Below, piece by piece: positions 1 through 7,393 of a stretch of DNA of 15,000 nucleotides. How positions within the stretch are numbered: the first letter of the stretch is position 1; each line of letters begins with the position of its first letter. The notes beneath the pieces are model-generated. The model did no database searches, was not told the origin of the DNA, and saw only the letters and a program-made list of their open reading frames with translations. The DNA comes from JAXGVG01 sp040773965 (GTDB lineage: Bacteria; Pseudomonadota; Alphaproteobacteria; UBA9219): assembly GCA_040773965.1 (NCBI GenBank), contig JAXGVG010000033.1, positions 1-15,000 on the forward strand, given 5' to 3'. Made by a program: the position numbers and the translations under genes.

Positions 1-27
1 TCTTCGCCAGGCTTTTCGACACTTTGT

Positions 28-60
28 CAGCAGTCTGATAGCAGGAAGCTGTGTTTTTTT
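28..60 (+). terminator. possible weak intrinsic terminator of an upstream gene
   Basis: An imperfect hairpin has outer arms CAGC (28-31) and GCTG (48-51) and inner arms CTG (35-37) and CAG (42-44), separated by a 3x3 internal loop. It is followed by seven T residues (54-60). It would end transcription of a plus-strand gene lying left of the window. The stem is weak because of the internal loop, so this is tentative. Confidence 0.3.
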
Positions 61-87
61 ATTAATAGGACGAAAAAGAGGCAACCC

Positions 88-116
88 TTTACAGCCCCGT
101 TAACCCTACTTAGTAT
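88..116 (+). promoter_or_regulatory. sigma70-like promoter of the lipoprotein gene, probably leaderless
   Basis: TTTACA (88-93, 5 of 6 to the -35 consensus) is followed by exactly 17 bases and then TAGTAT (111-116, 4 of 6 to the -10 consensus). The ATG at 124 lies 7 bases after the -10 box, about where transcription should begin, so the message would carry little or no 5' leader. No Shine-Dalgarno sequence precedes that ATG, which fits. Confidence 0.5.
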
Positions 117-123
117 GATACCC

Positions 124-768
124 ATGAAAAAACTCCTTCTCGCTCTTCTTTTGGGTGCGGCGCTGACAGCATGCGCGTCCGAGCCGTCCCGCCCCGGATC
201 TATCCAGCTCGATTACAGCGCTTTGGGTAAAATCTACCTCACCACGCAAGACGTGAAGGTGGTGGATCGCACCAATACGCTGAAAAGACCGCCGAACGTT
301 GGCCATATGTTCCATCCGACTCTGATAGAGGCCGTCGAACGTTGGACCGGCGACCGCTTGCAAGCGACCGGCAACGCGGGACATGCCGTTGTCACCGTCA
401 AGGAAGCGAGCGTCGTTGAAAAGCCGTTGCCGATGAAAACGGGAATGGACAAATGGTTCACGCGCCAGCAGGCCGGAAAATATCTGGCAAAGCTTGAAGT
501 TGAGGTTAGCGCGCAAACCCCCGTCAACAACACAAACGGTTTTGCCTCGGCGCACGCGACGCATGCCGTAACGTTAGCCGAAGAGCCTACGGAAGCGGAA
601 AAAGTCGATGCCTATCGCGTTTTACTCGACGGCCTGATGGTGGAATTGAACCGGAATCTGGAAAGCGCGATGCGCCGGCATTTGGCGCCGTTTATAGCAA
701 GCTACCCGCCGTCGGACGCGTATGCTCCATCGGCGCAGGAACCCCTTCTGCCCCCGGCCATCCGGTAA
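124..768 (+). CDS. uncharacterised outer-envelope lipoprotein
   Basis: The product is a 214-residue exported lipoprotein. A short basic N-terminus (MKK) and a hydrophobic stretch lead to the lipobox LTAC with the lipidated cysteine at residue 17. Residue +2 is Ala, so sorting to the outer membrane by the Lol system is expected. The remaining ~195 residues are soluble, with no further membrane segment and a proline-rich C-terminus. From memory, the pattern (a 'PNVGHMF' element, then '.RWTGDRL', then a C-terminal 'ESAMRRHLAPF' helix) resembles conserved alphaproteobacterial lipoproteins of unknown function, but I could not verify this. I chose the ATG at 124 over the in-frame ATG at 115 because it gives the classic MKKLLLALL signal and sits at the predicted transcription start. 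A 44-bp gap separates it from the next gene, so it may share transcription with the glycosyltransferase cassette. Confidence 0.8.
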   Translation: MKKLLLALLLGAALTACASEPSRPGSIQLDYSALGKIYLTTQDVKVVDRTNTLKRPPNVGHMFHPTLIEAVERWTGDRLQATGNAGHAVVTVKEASVVEKPLPMKTGMDKWFTRQQAGKYLAKLEVEVSAQTPVNNTNGFASAHATHAVTLAEEPTEAEKVDAYRVLLDGLMVELNRNLESAMRRHLAPFIASYPPSDAYAPSAQEPLLPPAIR

Positions 769-812
769 CGCCGCTATAGAGGCCCTTTGACAGGACGGCA
801 TTTGTTGACGCC

Positions 813-2471
813 ATGACGGCCCGTTCAGCTTTTCCCGAGATTCATTTGCTGCCGCCGCGCGGTCATCGCGAAAGACGGCTCGCGCTGATTGTTCTGACGC
901 TGGCGCCGTTCGTTTTTGGCGCGCTGGCGCTTTTTCTGGGGCAAGACGCCAACTGGGATTTAAGGAATTACCATTGGTATAACGCGTATGCTTTTCTGAA
1001 CGATCGCTACGCGCAAGACCTTTTGCCGTCCCAAACGCCCTATTTCTACAACCCCTTGCTCGATGTGCCGTTCTATCTGCTGGCGACGCACGTTTCCGCG
1101 CGGACGGCGGCTTTTGCGCTGGGAACGGCGCAAGGATTGAATTTTGTCCTTCTTTTCATGTTGGCGCATGTCAGCCTCATCATTCCGAATTCCCGTCAAA
1201 AGGTTGCCGTATGTGCGCTTCTCGCGGCGCTGGGAATGTTGGGCGGTGGCGGCATCGCCCAAATCGGCGTGACGTTTTACGACAACATCACCAGTCTTGG
1301 CCTTTTTGCGGCGGCGCTGATCGTCATTCGCCACTTCGACAAGTTGATCAATGCGCCGTGGCGAAAGGCCGTTGTTCCGGTTTTGGGAGCGGGTTTTCTG
1401 GCTGGCGTAATGATGGGCCTGAAACTGCCCAGCGTCATTTTCTGCGTCGGCTTGTGCTTTGCCCCTCTTTGCGTCGCCGGACCCTGGCGCCGACGTTTTC
1501 TGATAAGTTTTATGTTCGGCATCGGCGTGCTGACAGGCGTAGCCGTGTCTCTTGGCCATTGGGCATGGTTTCTGCAAACGCACTTCGAAAGCCCGCTGTT
1601 TCCCTATTTCAACGGGTTTTTCAAATCGCCCTATGCGCTGCTGACGTCGGCGCGCGACATCCAGTTCATTCCATGGAGCTTGTCCGACCGTCTTCTGTTT
1701 CCTTTCATTATTGCGGACAACCCCATGCGCACCGGCGAGATAATATGGCGCGACTGGCGAATCCCGATTCTTTACGCGCTCTTGCCCGCGGCGGTTCTTG
1801 TGCGGCTCTTTTTCGGGCGCAGCACGCGCGGGCAGGGCCAAATCGCCGCGCCCTATGCCGCGCGTTACCTGCTTTGGGTTGGCGTTATTTCTTACGCGGT
1901 CTGGCTTTTTATGTTCGCCATCTACCGTTATCTCTTGCCGCTTGAAATGATCGCGCCTCTTTTGATCGTTTTCGCCGTGGGTCTGCTGCCGCTGCGCGTC
2001 CAGACGCGCGGGCTTCTGGCGGGAGGCCTGTTGCTGGTTGTCGCCGTAACGATTCAGCCCGGCAACTGGACGCGGCTGCCCCAATGGCTTGAGCGAAGCG
2101 TGGAGGCTGAATTGCCCGCTTTGCCCGATGACCCGAATGTTATGGTTCTCATGGCCGGGTTCGAGCCGTATTCCCACGTCGTTTCGCTCTTTCCCTCCTC
2201 GTGGTCTTTTGTGCGCCCCCAAAGCAATTTTGCCAGTCCGGACGAAAACAAGGGCATTAACGAAACCGTCAAAAAGCGGCTGGGGACCCATGAGGGGCGG
2301 TTCATGCTTTTGGTTCCGTCTTATCAGGAGGCATTGGCCCGGGACGCTCTGGCCTATTTTAACCTCTCTTTTTTGCCGCAAACGTGCCAAAAGGTTGTTG
2401 ACCGGCTCTATGACACAAAGCTCGTGTTATGCGATGTGAAACGAACGAAGATGGCGGTGAACCATGAGTGA
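813..2471 (+). CDS. multi-pass membrane glycosyltransferase-like protein (GT-C/GT87-like)
   Basis: This 552-residue integral membrane protein has roughly nine or ten hydrophobic segments between residues 22 and 416, and a C-terminal soluble, probably periplasmic, domain of about 135 residues. After the first membrane segment the large loop carries acidic residues in 'QDANWDLRNYHWYN' (D45, D49) and then 'YFYNPLLDVPFYLL' (about 77-90). An Asp in the first extracytoplasmic loop plus a W/Y-rich 'YNP' element is typical of GT-C glycosyltransferases that use polyprenyl-phosphate sugars. The last 8 bases overlap the start of the downstream GT2 gene. With a GT2 charging enzyme and a GtrA flippase following, the simplest role is final transfer of a sugar from the lipid carrier to an envelope acceptor; donor and acceptor are unknown. 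No good ribosome binding site is visible before the ATG. It could equally be an uncharacterised DUF-type membrane protein. Confidence 0.8.
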   Translation: MTARSAFPEIHLLPPRGHRERRLALIVLTLAPFVFGALALFLGQDANWDLRNYHWYNAYAFLNDRYAQDLLPSQTPYFYNPLLDVPFYLLATHVSARTAAFALGTAQGLNFVLLFMLAHVSLIIPNSRQKVAVCALLAALGMLGGGGIAQIGVTFYDNITSLGLFAAALIVIRHFDKLINAPWRKAVVPVLGAGFLAGVMMGLKLPSVIFCVGLCFAPLCVAGPWRRRFLISFMFGIGVLTGVAVSLGHWAWFLQTHFESPLFPYFNGFFKSPYALLTSARDIQFIPWSLSDRLLFPFIIADNPMRTGEIIWRDWRIPILYALLPAAVLVRLFFGRSTRGQGQIAAPYAARYLLWVGVISYAVWLFMFAIYRYLLPLEMIAPLLIVFAVGLLPLRVQTRGLLAGGLLLVVAVTIQPGNWTRLPQWLERSVEAELPALPDDPNVMVLMAGFEPYSHVVSLFPSSWSFVRPQSNFASPDENKGINETVKKRLGTHEGRFMLLVPSYQEALARDALAYFNLSFLPQTCQKVVDRLYDTKLVLCDVKRTKMAVNHE

Positions 2472-3396
2472 ATCCTTGCGAACGGCCGTTCTTGTTCCCT
2501 GTTACAACGAGGAAGCCGCCATCGGGCAGGTTGTGTCGGATTTCCGCCGCGCGCTGCCGGACGCCGTCATTTATGTGTACGACAACAACTCGCGTGACCG
2601 GACCATCGACGTGGCGCGTGCCGCCGGCGCGGTCGTGCGCGTCGAGCCTCTGCAGGGCAAAGGCAATGTCGTGCGCCGCATGTTCGCGGATATCGAGGCG
2701 GACGTGTACGTTCTGGTGGACGGCGACGCGACGTATGACGCGGCGTCGGCGCCGAAGATGATCAAGGCCCTGCTGGACGGACCGCTCGACATGGTGAACG
2801 GCGCGCGCATTACGCATATCGAGGAAGCCTACAGGCCGGGCCACCGCTTCGGCAACTGGCTGCTGACGAGCATGGTCGCGTGGATTTTTGGCAACCGTTT
2901 TTCGGACATGCTCTCGGGCTACCGCGTTTTTTCGCGGCGTTACGTGAAAAGCTTTCCGGCGCTTGCGTCAGGATTTGAAACGGAAACCGAATTGACCGTT
3001 CATGCGCTGGAATTGCGCATGCCCACCGTTGAAATCGGCACGCCCTACAAGGACCGCCCGGCAGGCTCCGTCAGCAAACTCAGCACGTTCAAAGACGGCT
3101 TCAGGATCCTTTGGACGATCGTCGTTCTGGTGAAGGAAGAGCGTCCCATGCAGTTTTTCTCGCTGCTGGCGGCCTTTCTTGCCGTTTTTTCGTTGGCATT
3201 GATTGGCCCCATTTTGAGCGAATACGTTGAAACCGGCCTGGTGCCGCGCTTGCCCACGGCCGTGTTGTCCATGGGCATGATGCTTTTAGGCTTCCTCAGT
3301 TTCTCGTGCGGCCTGATTCTTGAAACGGTGACGCGCGGACGGCGCGAAATGAAGCGGATGCGTTATCTGAACATTCCAGCCCCGCAAAAGCCTTGA
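2464..3396 (+). CDS. GT2 glycosyltransferase, polyprenyl-phosphate hexose synthase type
   Basis: A GT-A fold glycosyltransferase of family 2 (310 residues), like dolichyl/undecaprenyl-phosphate glucose or mannose synthases (GtrB/DPM1 group). Visible motifs: 'VLVPCYNEE' nucleotide-binding strand (9-17), 'YDNNSRDRT' (39-47), the metal-binding 'DGDATYD' (D86, D88) and 'GYRVFSRR' (152-159). Two C-terminal hydrophobic segments, about 230-251 and 266-290, anchor it to the inner membrane, as in GtrB-like enzymes. It should transfer a sugar from a nucleotide donor to undecaprenyl phosphate on the cytoplasmic face. The ATG overlaps the end of the upstream membrane protein by 8 bases, and its stop overlaps the TTG start of gtrA (TTGA), so the three are translationally coupled. 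The sugar cannot be read from the sequence. Confidence 0.93.
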   Translation: MSESLRTAVLVPCYNEEAAIGQVVSDFRRALPDAVIYVYDNNSRDRTIDVARAAGAVVRVEPLQGKGNVVRRMFADIEADVYVLVDGDATYDAASAPKMIKALLDGPLDMVNGARITHIEEAYRPGHRFGNWLLTSMVAWIFGNRFSDMLSGYRVFSRRYVKSFPALASGFETETELTVHALELRMPTVEIGTPYKDRPAGSVSKLSTFKDGFRILWTIVVLVKEERPMQFFSLLAAFLAVFSLALIGPILSEYVETGLVPRLPTAVLSMGMMLLGFLSFSCGLILETVTRGRREMKRMRYLNIPAPQKP

Positions 3397-3791
3397 TAAA
3401 GCCCGCGATTGTCATCCAGTTCATAAAATTCGGCATTGTCGGCGTCGTCGGCTTTGCCGTCGATACTTTTTTCCTCTATGTCGGCATCGACGAACTGGGC
3501 CTTGGCCGCGTGGCGGCAGGATTTTTTGCTTTTCCCTTCGCCGTAACGGTGACATGGATCGGCAACCGCCTGTTTACGTTCCGTGACGCGCCACATGAGC
3601 CGATGGCGAAACAATGGGCCAAATTCGCGGCGGTGTGCGTCGTGGGCATCGTTTTCAACCGGGGCGCCTACACGCTCCTCGTCAGCACGATCCCCTTCGT
3701 CTACGCTTACCCGGTTATCGGTCTCTTGGCGGGGACGGCGGCGGGCATGTTCTTTAACTTCTTCGCTTCCCGGCGGCTGGTTTTTCGCTAG
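3393..3791 (+). CDS. gtrA: GtrA-family membrane protein (lipid-linked sugar flippase)
   Basis: A 132-residue protein with four membrane segments and the internal pseudo-repeat of the GtrA family: 'QFIKFGIVGVVGF' at the start, 'WIGNRLFTFR' after helix 2 (55-64) and the similar 'FNFFASRRLVFR' at the C-terminus. GtrA proteins are thought to move undecaprenyl-phosphate-linked glucose or a related sugar to the periplasmic face. The start is a TTG at 3393, overlapping the preceding stop as TTGA. The family signature begins immediately after it, so no later start is possible without losing conserved sequence. Length is normal for the family. Third gene of the cassette at 813-3791. Confidence 0.9.
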   Translation: MIKPAIVIQFIKFGIVGVVGFAVDTFFLYVGIDELGLGRVAAGFFAFPFAVTVTWIGNRLFTFRDAPHEPMAKQWAKFAAVCVVGIVFNRGAYTLLVSTIPFVYAYPVIGLLAGTAAGMFFNFFASRRLVFR

Positions 3792-3793
3792 GC

Positions 3794-3821
3794 CTTGAAT
3801 TTTTGGCTATTCCCCCCACAT
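3794..3821 (+). promoter_or_regulatory. sigma-32 (RpoH) heat-shock promoter of clpB
   Basis: CTTGAAT at 3794-3800 matches the RpoH -35 consensus, followed by a 13-bp spacer and CCCCACAT at 3814-3821, one mismatch from the -10 consensus CCCCATNT. It lies between the gtrA stop and the clpB start and predicts a leader of about 25 bases. ClpB is a classical RpoH regulon member, so position and sequence agree. A ribosome-binding AGGG (3842-3845) sits 8 bases before the ATG. Confidence 0.8.
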
Positions 3822-3853
3822 TCCATTAGGATAACACAATCAGGGCTATCCCC

Positions 3854-6442
3854 ATGCTGGACCTCGATCGTTATACCGAACGCGCCAAAGGGTTTCTTCA
3901 GGCCGCGCAAATGTCGGCTCTCAAGCTGCAGCATCAGCGGCTTCAGCCTGAGCATTTGCTGAAAGTGCTGCTGGACGATAAGGAAGGCCTGGCCAGCAAT
4001 CTTATCCGCGCTGCGGGGGGCGATCCGCAAGCCGCGCTGTCGAGCTTGAACGCCGAGCTGGAAAAAATTCCTAAAATCTACGCCACCGGCACCGCCGATC
4101 AGCTGCTTCTGACGCCGGAGTTTGCGCGCGTTTTGGGGGCGGCGGAGGATTTGGCCAAGAAGGCGGGCGACAGTTATGTCACGGCGGAACGCATGCTTTT
4201 GGCGCTTGCCATGGCCATGGGAACGGCGGCGCAAAAAGCCTTGGCGGACGCCGGGGTCACGCCGGAGAAACTCAACAAAGCCATCAACGGACTCCGTCAA
4301 GGACGTACGGCCGATACCGCCAGCGCCGAACAAGGGTATGACGCCCTCAAGAAATACACGCGCGACCTCACGCAAGCGGCGCGTGAGGGCAAGCTCGATC
4401 CCGTGATCGGGCGGGATGAGGAAATCCGCCGCACGATTCAGGTTCTGGCGCGCCGGACGAAGAACAATCCCGTGCTTATCGGCGAGCCGGGCGTCGGCAA
4501 AACGGCTATCGTTGAGGGCCTGGCGCAACGCATCTTCAAGGGCGATGTGCCGGAAGGCCTGAAAGACAAACGCGTTCTGGCGCTCGATCTTGGCGCTCTG
4601 GTGGCGGGCGCCAAATACCGCGGCGAGTTTGAAGAAAGGCTCAAGGCCGTGTTGCAGGAGATTTCCGCGGCCACCGGCGAGATCGTCGTGTTCATCGACG
4701 AGCTTCATGTGCTGGTGGGCGCGGGCAAGACCGAAGGAGCTATGGACGCGTCCAACATGCTGAAGCCGGCGCTTTCGCGCGGCGAACTGCATTGCGTCGG
4801 CGCGACGACGCTGGACGAATACCGTAAATACATCGAAAAGGACGCCGCCCTGGCGCGGCGTTTCCAGCCGGTTCTGGTTTGCCAGCCGACGGTTGAGGAC
4901 ACCATTTCCATCCTGCGCGGCCTTAAGGAAAAATACGAACTTCACCACGGCGTGCGCATCACGGATGGCGCGATTGTCGCCGCCGCGACGCTCTCCAACC
5001 GTTACATAACGGACCGTTTCCTGCCCGACAAGGCCATCGATTTAATCGATGAGGCGGCGGCGCGCCTGCGCATGGAGGTGGACAGCAAGCCGGAAGAAAT
5101 CGACGAACTCGACCGTAAAATCGTGCAAATGAAAATAGAACAGGCGGCGCTGCAAAAGGAAACGGATTCGGCTTCAAAAGACAGGTTGTCGAAACTGAAC
5201 AGCGAATTGGCGGCTCTTGAGGAAAAGGCGAAGGATCTGACCTGGCGCTGGATGGCCGAGAAGGAAAAACTGACAAACGCCCAGAAAATAAAGGAAAAAA
5301 TCGAACAAGCCCGGGCCGAACTCGAACAGGTCCAACGCCAGGGCGAATACACCCGCGCCGGTGAACTCACCTACGGCGTCATTCCCGAACTGGAGCGCAA
5401 ACTTCAGGCCGCGCAGCAGCAGGCTGAAAACCCGATGATCGTCGAGGTGGTTAAAGACAGCGACATCGCGTCGGTCGTAAGCCGCTGGACGGGCATTCCT
5501 CTGGACAAAATGATGCAGGGCGAGCGCGAGAAACTTCTGCAAATGGAAGAACATCTTCGCCGCCGCGTGGTCGGGCAGGACGAAGCCGTAACGGCCATAT
5601 CCAATGCTGTGCGCCGCGCACGCGCCGGGCTGCAGGATCCCAACCGTCCGACAGGTTCCTTCCTCTTTTTAGGGCCCACAGGCGTCGGCAAGACGGAACT
5701 GACGAAGGCTTTGGCCGAGTTTCTGTTCGACGATGAACAGGCCATGGTGCGCGTCGATATGTCCGAATATATGGAAAAACATTCCGTCGCACGGCTTATC
5801 GGCGCGCCGCCGGGATATGTCGGCTATGAAGAAGGCGGCACGCTGACGGAATCCGTCCGCCGAAGGCCCTATCAGGTCGTGCTGTTCGACGAAGTCGAAA
5901 AAGCGCATGCCGACGTGTTCAATATTCTGCTCCAGGTTCTCGACGATGGCCGTTTGACGGACGGGCAGGGACGCACGGTCGATTTTCGGAACACGATTAT
6001 TGTACTGACGTCCAACATGGGCGCTGAAATTATCGCGCAGGATTCGGGCGATGAGCTTTCGCCTCACACGCGCGATCTTGTCATGGAATCCGTGCGCCGC
6101 CATTTCAGGCCCGAGTTTCTCAACCGGCTGGATGAGATTCTCATTTTCCGCCGTTTGACTCGCGAGAACATGACGGGGATCGTCCGGATTCAGCTGGAGA
6201 GGCTGAAAAAACTCCTGGAAGAACACAAAATAAAACTCTCGCTGACGCCGGAGGCTCTCAACTGGCTCGCCGAAGCGGGGTACGATCCGGTGTACGGCGC
6301 GCGTCCGCTCAAGCGCGTGATCCAGCGATCGTTGCAAAACCCGCTGGCCGAGGAAATTCTAGCCGGAAAAATCGCCAGCGGGAGCGTTTTGGAGGTTGGC
6401 GCCGGTAAAGAAGGACTGACCCTCGGCAAAAAAGAGATATAA
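3854..6442 (+). CDS. clpB: ClpB disaggregase (Hsp100 AAA+ chaperone)
   Basis: Hexameric ATP-driven cytoplasmic disaggregase that works with DnaK/DnaJ/GrpE to pull polypeptides out of aggregates. The 862 residues match the family length (E. coli about 857). Order of domains: Clp N-domain (about 1-145); first AAA+ module with Walker A 'GEPGVGKT' (210-217, K216) and Walker B 'VVFIDELH' (D282, E283); coiled-coil middle domain rich in Glu/Lys/Gln (about 400-530), which distinguishes it from ClpA/ClpC; second AAA+ module with Walker A 'GPTGVGKT' (607-614) and Walker B 'VVLFDEVEKAH' (D679, E680); sensor-2 'GYDPVYGARPLKR' with R817. There is no ClpP-binding IGL/IGF loop signature, as expected for ClpB. 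All catalytic residues are intact. Transcribed from its own heat-shock promoter and not obviously part of the upstream cassette. Confidence 0.98.
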   Translation: MLDLDRYTERAKGFLQAAQMSALKLQHQRLQPEHLLKVLLDDKEGLASNLIRAAGGDPQAALSSLNAELEKIPKIYATGTADQLLLTPEFARVLGAAEDLAKKAGDSYVTAERMLLALAMAMGTAAQKALADAGVTPEKLNKAINGLRQGRTADTASAEQGYDALKKYTRDLTQAAREGKLDPVIGRDEEIRRTIQVLARRTKNNPVLIGEPGVGKTAIVEGLAQRIFKGDVPEGLKDKRVLALDLGALVAGAKYRGEFEERLKAVLQEISAATGEIVVFIDELHVLVGAGKTEGAMDASNMLKPALSRGELHCVGATTLDEYRKYIEKDAALARRFQPVLVCQPTVEDTISILRGLKEKYELHHGVRITDGAIVAAATLSNRYITDRFLPDKAIDLIDEAAARLRMEVDSKPEEIDELDRKIVQMKIEQAALQKETDSASKDRLSKLNSELAALEEKAKDLTWRWMAEKEKLTNAQKIKEKIEQARAELEQVQRQGEYTRAGELTYGVIPELERKLQAAQQQAENPMIVEVVKDSDIASVVSRWTGIPLDKMMQGEREKLLQMEEHLRRRVVGQDEAVTAISNAVRRARAGLQDPNRPTGSFLFLGPTGVGKTELTKALAEFLFDDEQAMVRVDMSEYMEKHSVARLIGAPPGYVGYEEGGTLTESVRRRPYQVVLFDEVEKAHADVFNILLQVLDDGRLTDGQGRTVDFRNTIIVLTSNMGAEIIAQDSGDELSPHTRDLVMESVRRHFRPEFLNRLDEILIFRRLTRENMTGIVRIQLERLKKLLEEHKIKLSLTPEALNWLAEAGYDPVYGARPLKRVIQRSLQNPLAEEILAGKIASGSVLEVGAGKEGLTLGKKEI

Positions 6443-6527
6443 AAAGGCCGCTTTTGTCGTGCCGGGCCGAACGCGGGCGGATTTGCGATGAAGAAAAGGG
6501 GGAGACGGTATTTATTGACGCTCTTTC

Positions 6528-6536
6528 TGTAATAAT
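6528..6536 (+). promoter_or_regulatory. possible extended -10 promoter before the kdsB-like gene
   Basis: The 138-bp gap after clpB (6443-6580) contains TGTAATAAT (6528-6536), an extended -10 element with 5 of 6 matches in AATAAT. No convincing -35 box lies 16-18 bases upstream. A TTGACG at 6515 is too close, with 10 bases to AATAAT. No rho-independent terminator was found after clpB. Tentative. Confidence 0.3.
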
Positions 6537-6580
6537 GAGAGTATGCAGCTCTTTGGAATCAAAGCCCACAGGAAAACCCT

Positions 6581-7393
6581 TTGTCCCTACGTCTTGTCAT
6601 TCCCGCTCGCTACGGATCGACGCGTTTTCCCGGCAAGCCGCTGGCGCCTGTGGCTGGCGTGCCGCTTCTCCAGCGCGTCTGGGCGCTTGGAACCAGCGTT
6701 GCAGGACGCGAAGGCGTTGCCGTTACGACGGATGACGAACGCATTGCCGATTTTTGCAGACGGTTGGGCACTGTCTGCATCATGACCAGTCCCGCCATTA
6801 CCAACGGGACGGAACGCGTTCACGCCGCCCTCCAGAAGATGCCAGCCGATGTTGACGGGGTTATCAATTTGCAGGGCGATGCGGTTTTGACGCCGCCCTG
6901 GGTCATCCGGGCCGTTATGCAGGCCATGGAGGACGATCCGGAAACGGGGATTTTTACGCCTGCTGTCCGGATGGACGCCGCCGGCGTTGAGGCGTTGCGC
7001 CGCGCCAAGGCGGCTGGTGAGGCGGGGGGCACGACCGTGGTTTTCGACCATCATCACAACGCGCTCTATTTCTCCAAGAACGTCATTCCTTACGTGCGCG
7101 AAGGCGTGCCGGAAACGCCGGTTTTCCGTCATATCGGTCTGTACGGTTACCGCCGGGCGGCGCTCGAAAAACTGGTGGCGACGGAAGAAGGACCCTTGGA
7201 AAAAGCCGAAAAACTCGAGCAATTGCGCGCTTTGGAAAACGGCATGAGGATTCGTGTCGTCGAAGTCGATTATCGGGGCCGCAGCCATACGGGCATCGAC
7301 AGCGAAAGTGACAGGCTCCGGGCCGAAAAATACATCGCCGGCGAAGGCGAATTGTTGCCAACCTATGACGGGAGCTATAAGTATCCATCATGA
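6581..7393 (+). CDS. kdsB: KdsB-like CMP-Kdo synthetase (3-deoxy-manno-octulosonate cytidylyltransferase), divergent
   Basis: Activates Kdo, or a related ulosonic acid, with CTP to CMP-Kdo for the lipopolysaccharide inner core. Seen in the 270 residues: nucleotide-binding 'VIPARYGSTRFPGKPL' (6-21), 'TDDER' (50-54), 'NGTER' (75-79, usually SGTxR), 'NLQGD' (97-101 region, D100 as metal ligand), 'ALYFSKNVIPY' (161-171), 'HIGLYGYR' (184-191), 'LEQLRALENG' (212-221) and 'HTGIDSESD' (D240 as second metal ligand). Oddities: the usual QGDE is QGDA (A101), and the segment 'GEAGGTTVVFDHHHN' replaces the usual 'PNAVKVV'. It is also some 15-25 residues longer than typical KdsB, mostly at the C-terminus. 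Start is TTG at 6581 with an AGGA ribosome site 7 bases upstream. Coupled by an ATGA overlap to the phosphatase-like gene. Fold confident; exact sugar substrate less so. Confidence 0.85.
   Translation: MSLRLVIPARYGSTRFPGKPLAPVAGVPLLQRVWALGTSVAGREGVAVTTDDERIADFCRRLGTVCIMTSPAITNGTERVHAALQKMPADVDGVINLQGDAVLTPPWVIRAVMQAMEDDPETGIFTPAVRMDAAGVEALRRAKAAGEAGGTTVVFDHHHNALYFSKNVIPYVREGVPETPVFRHIGLYGYRRAALEKLVATEEGPLEKAEKLEQLRALENGMRIRVVEVDYRGRSHTGIDSESDRLRAEKYIAGEGELLPTYDGSYKYPS

Noticed and set aside
99..114. CtrA-type box (TTAA-N7-TTAA) before the lipoprotein gene, and a similar sequence near 13262
   Set aside because: Half-sites TTAACC are present, but the spacing to the second half is 5-6 bases rather than 7 and the second half is TTAG, so the match is poor.
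960..2390. 476-codon minus-strand open frame
   Set aside because: Antisense to the GT-C membrane protein; the translation is a low-complexity Arg/Gln/His-rich sequence typical of the reverse of a hydrophobic gene.
3788..4948. 386-codon minus-strand open frame opposite clpB
   Set aside because: It mirrors the conserved clpB codons and has no recognisable domain.
6443..6480. Rho-independent terminator after clpB
   Set aside because: Only a 5-bp stem AAAAG/CTTTT around GCCG and no GC-rich arm with a T run.
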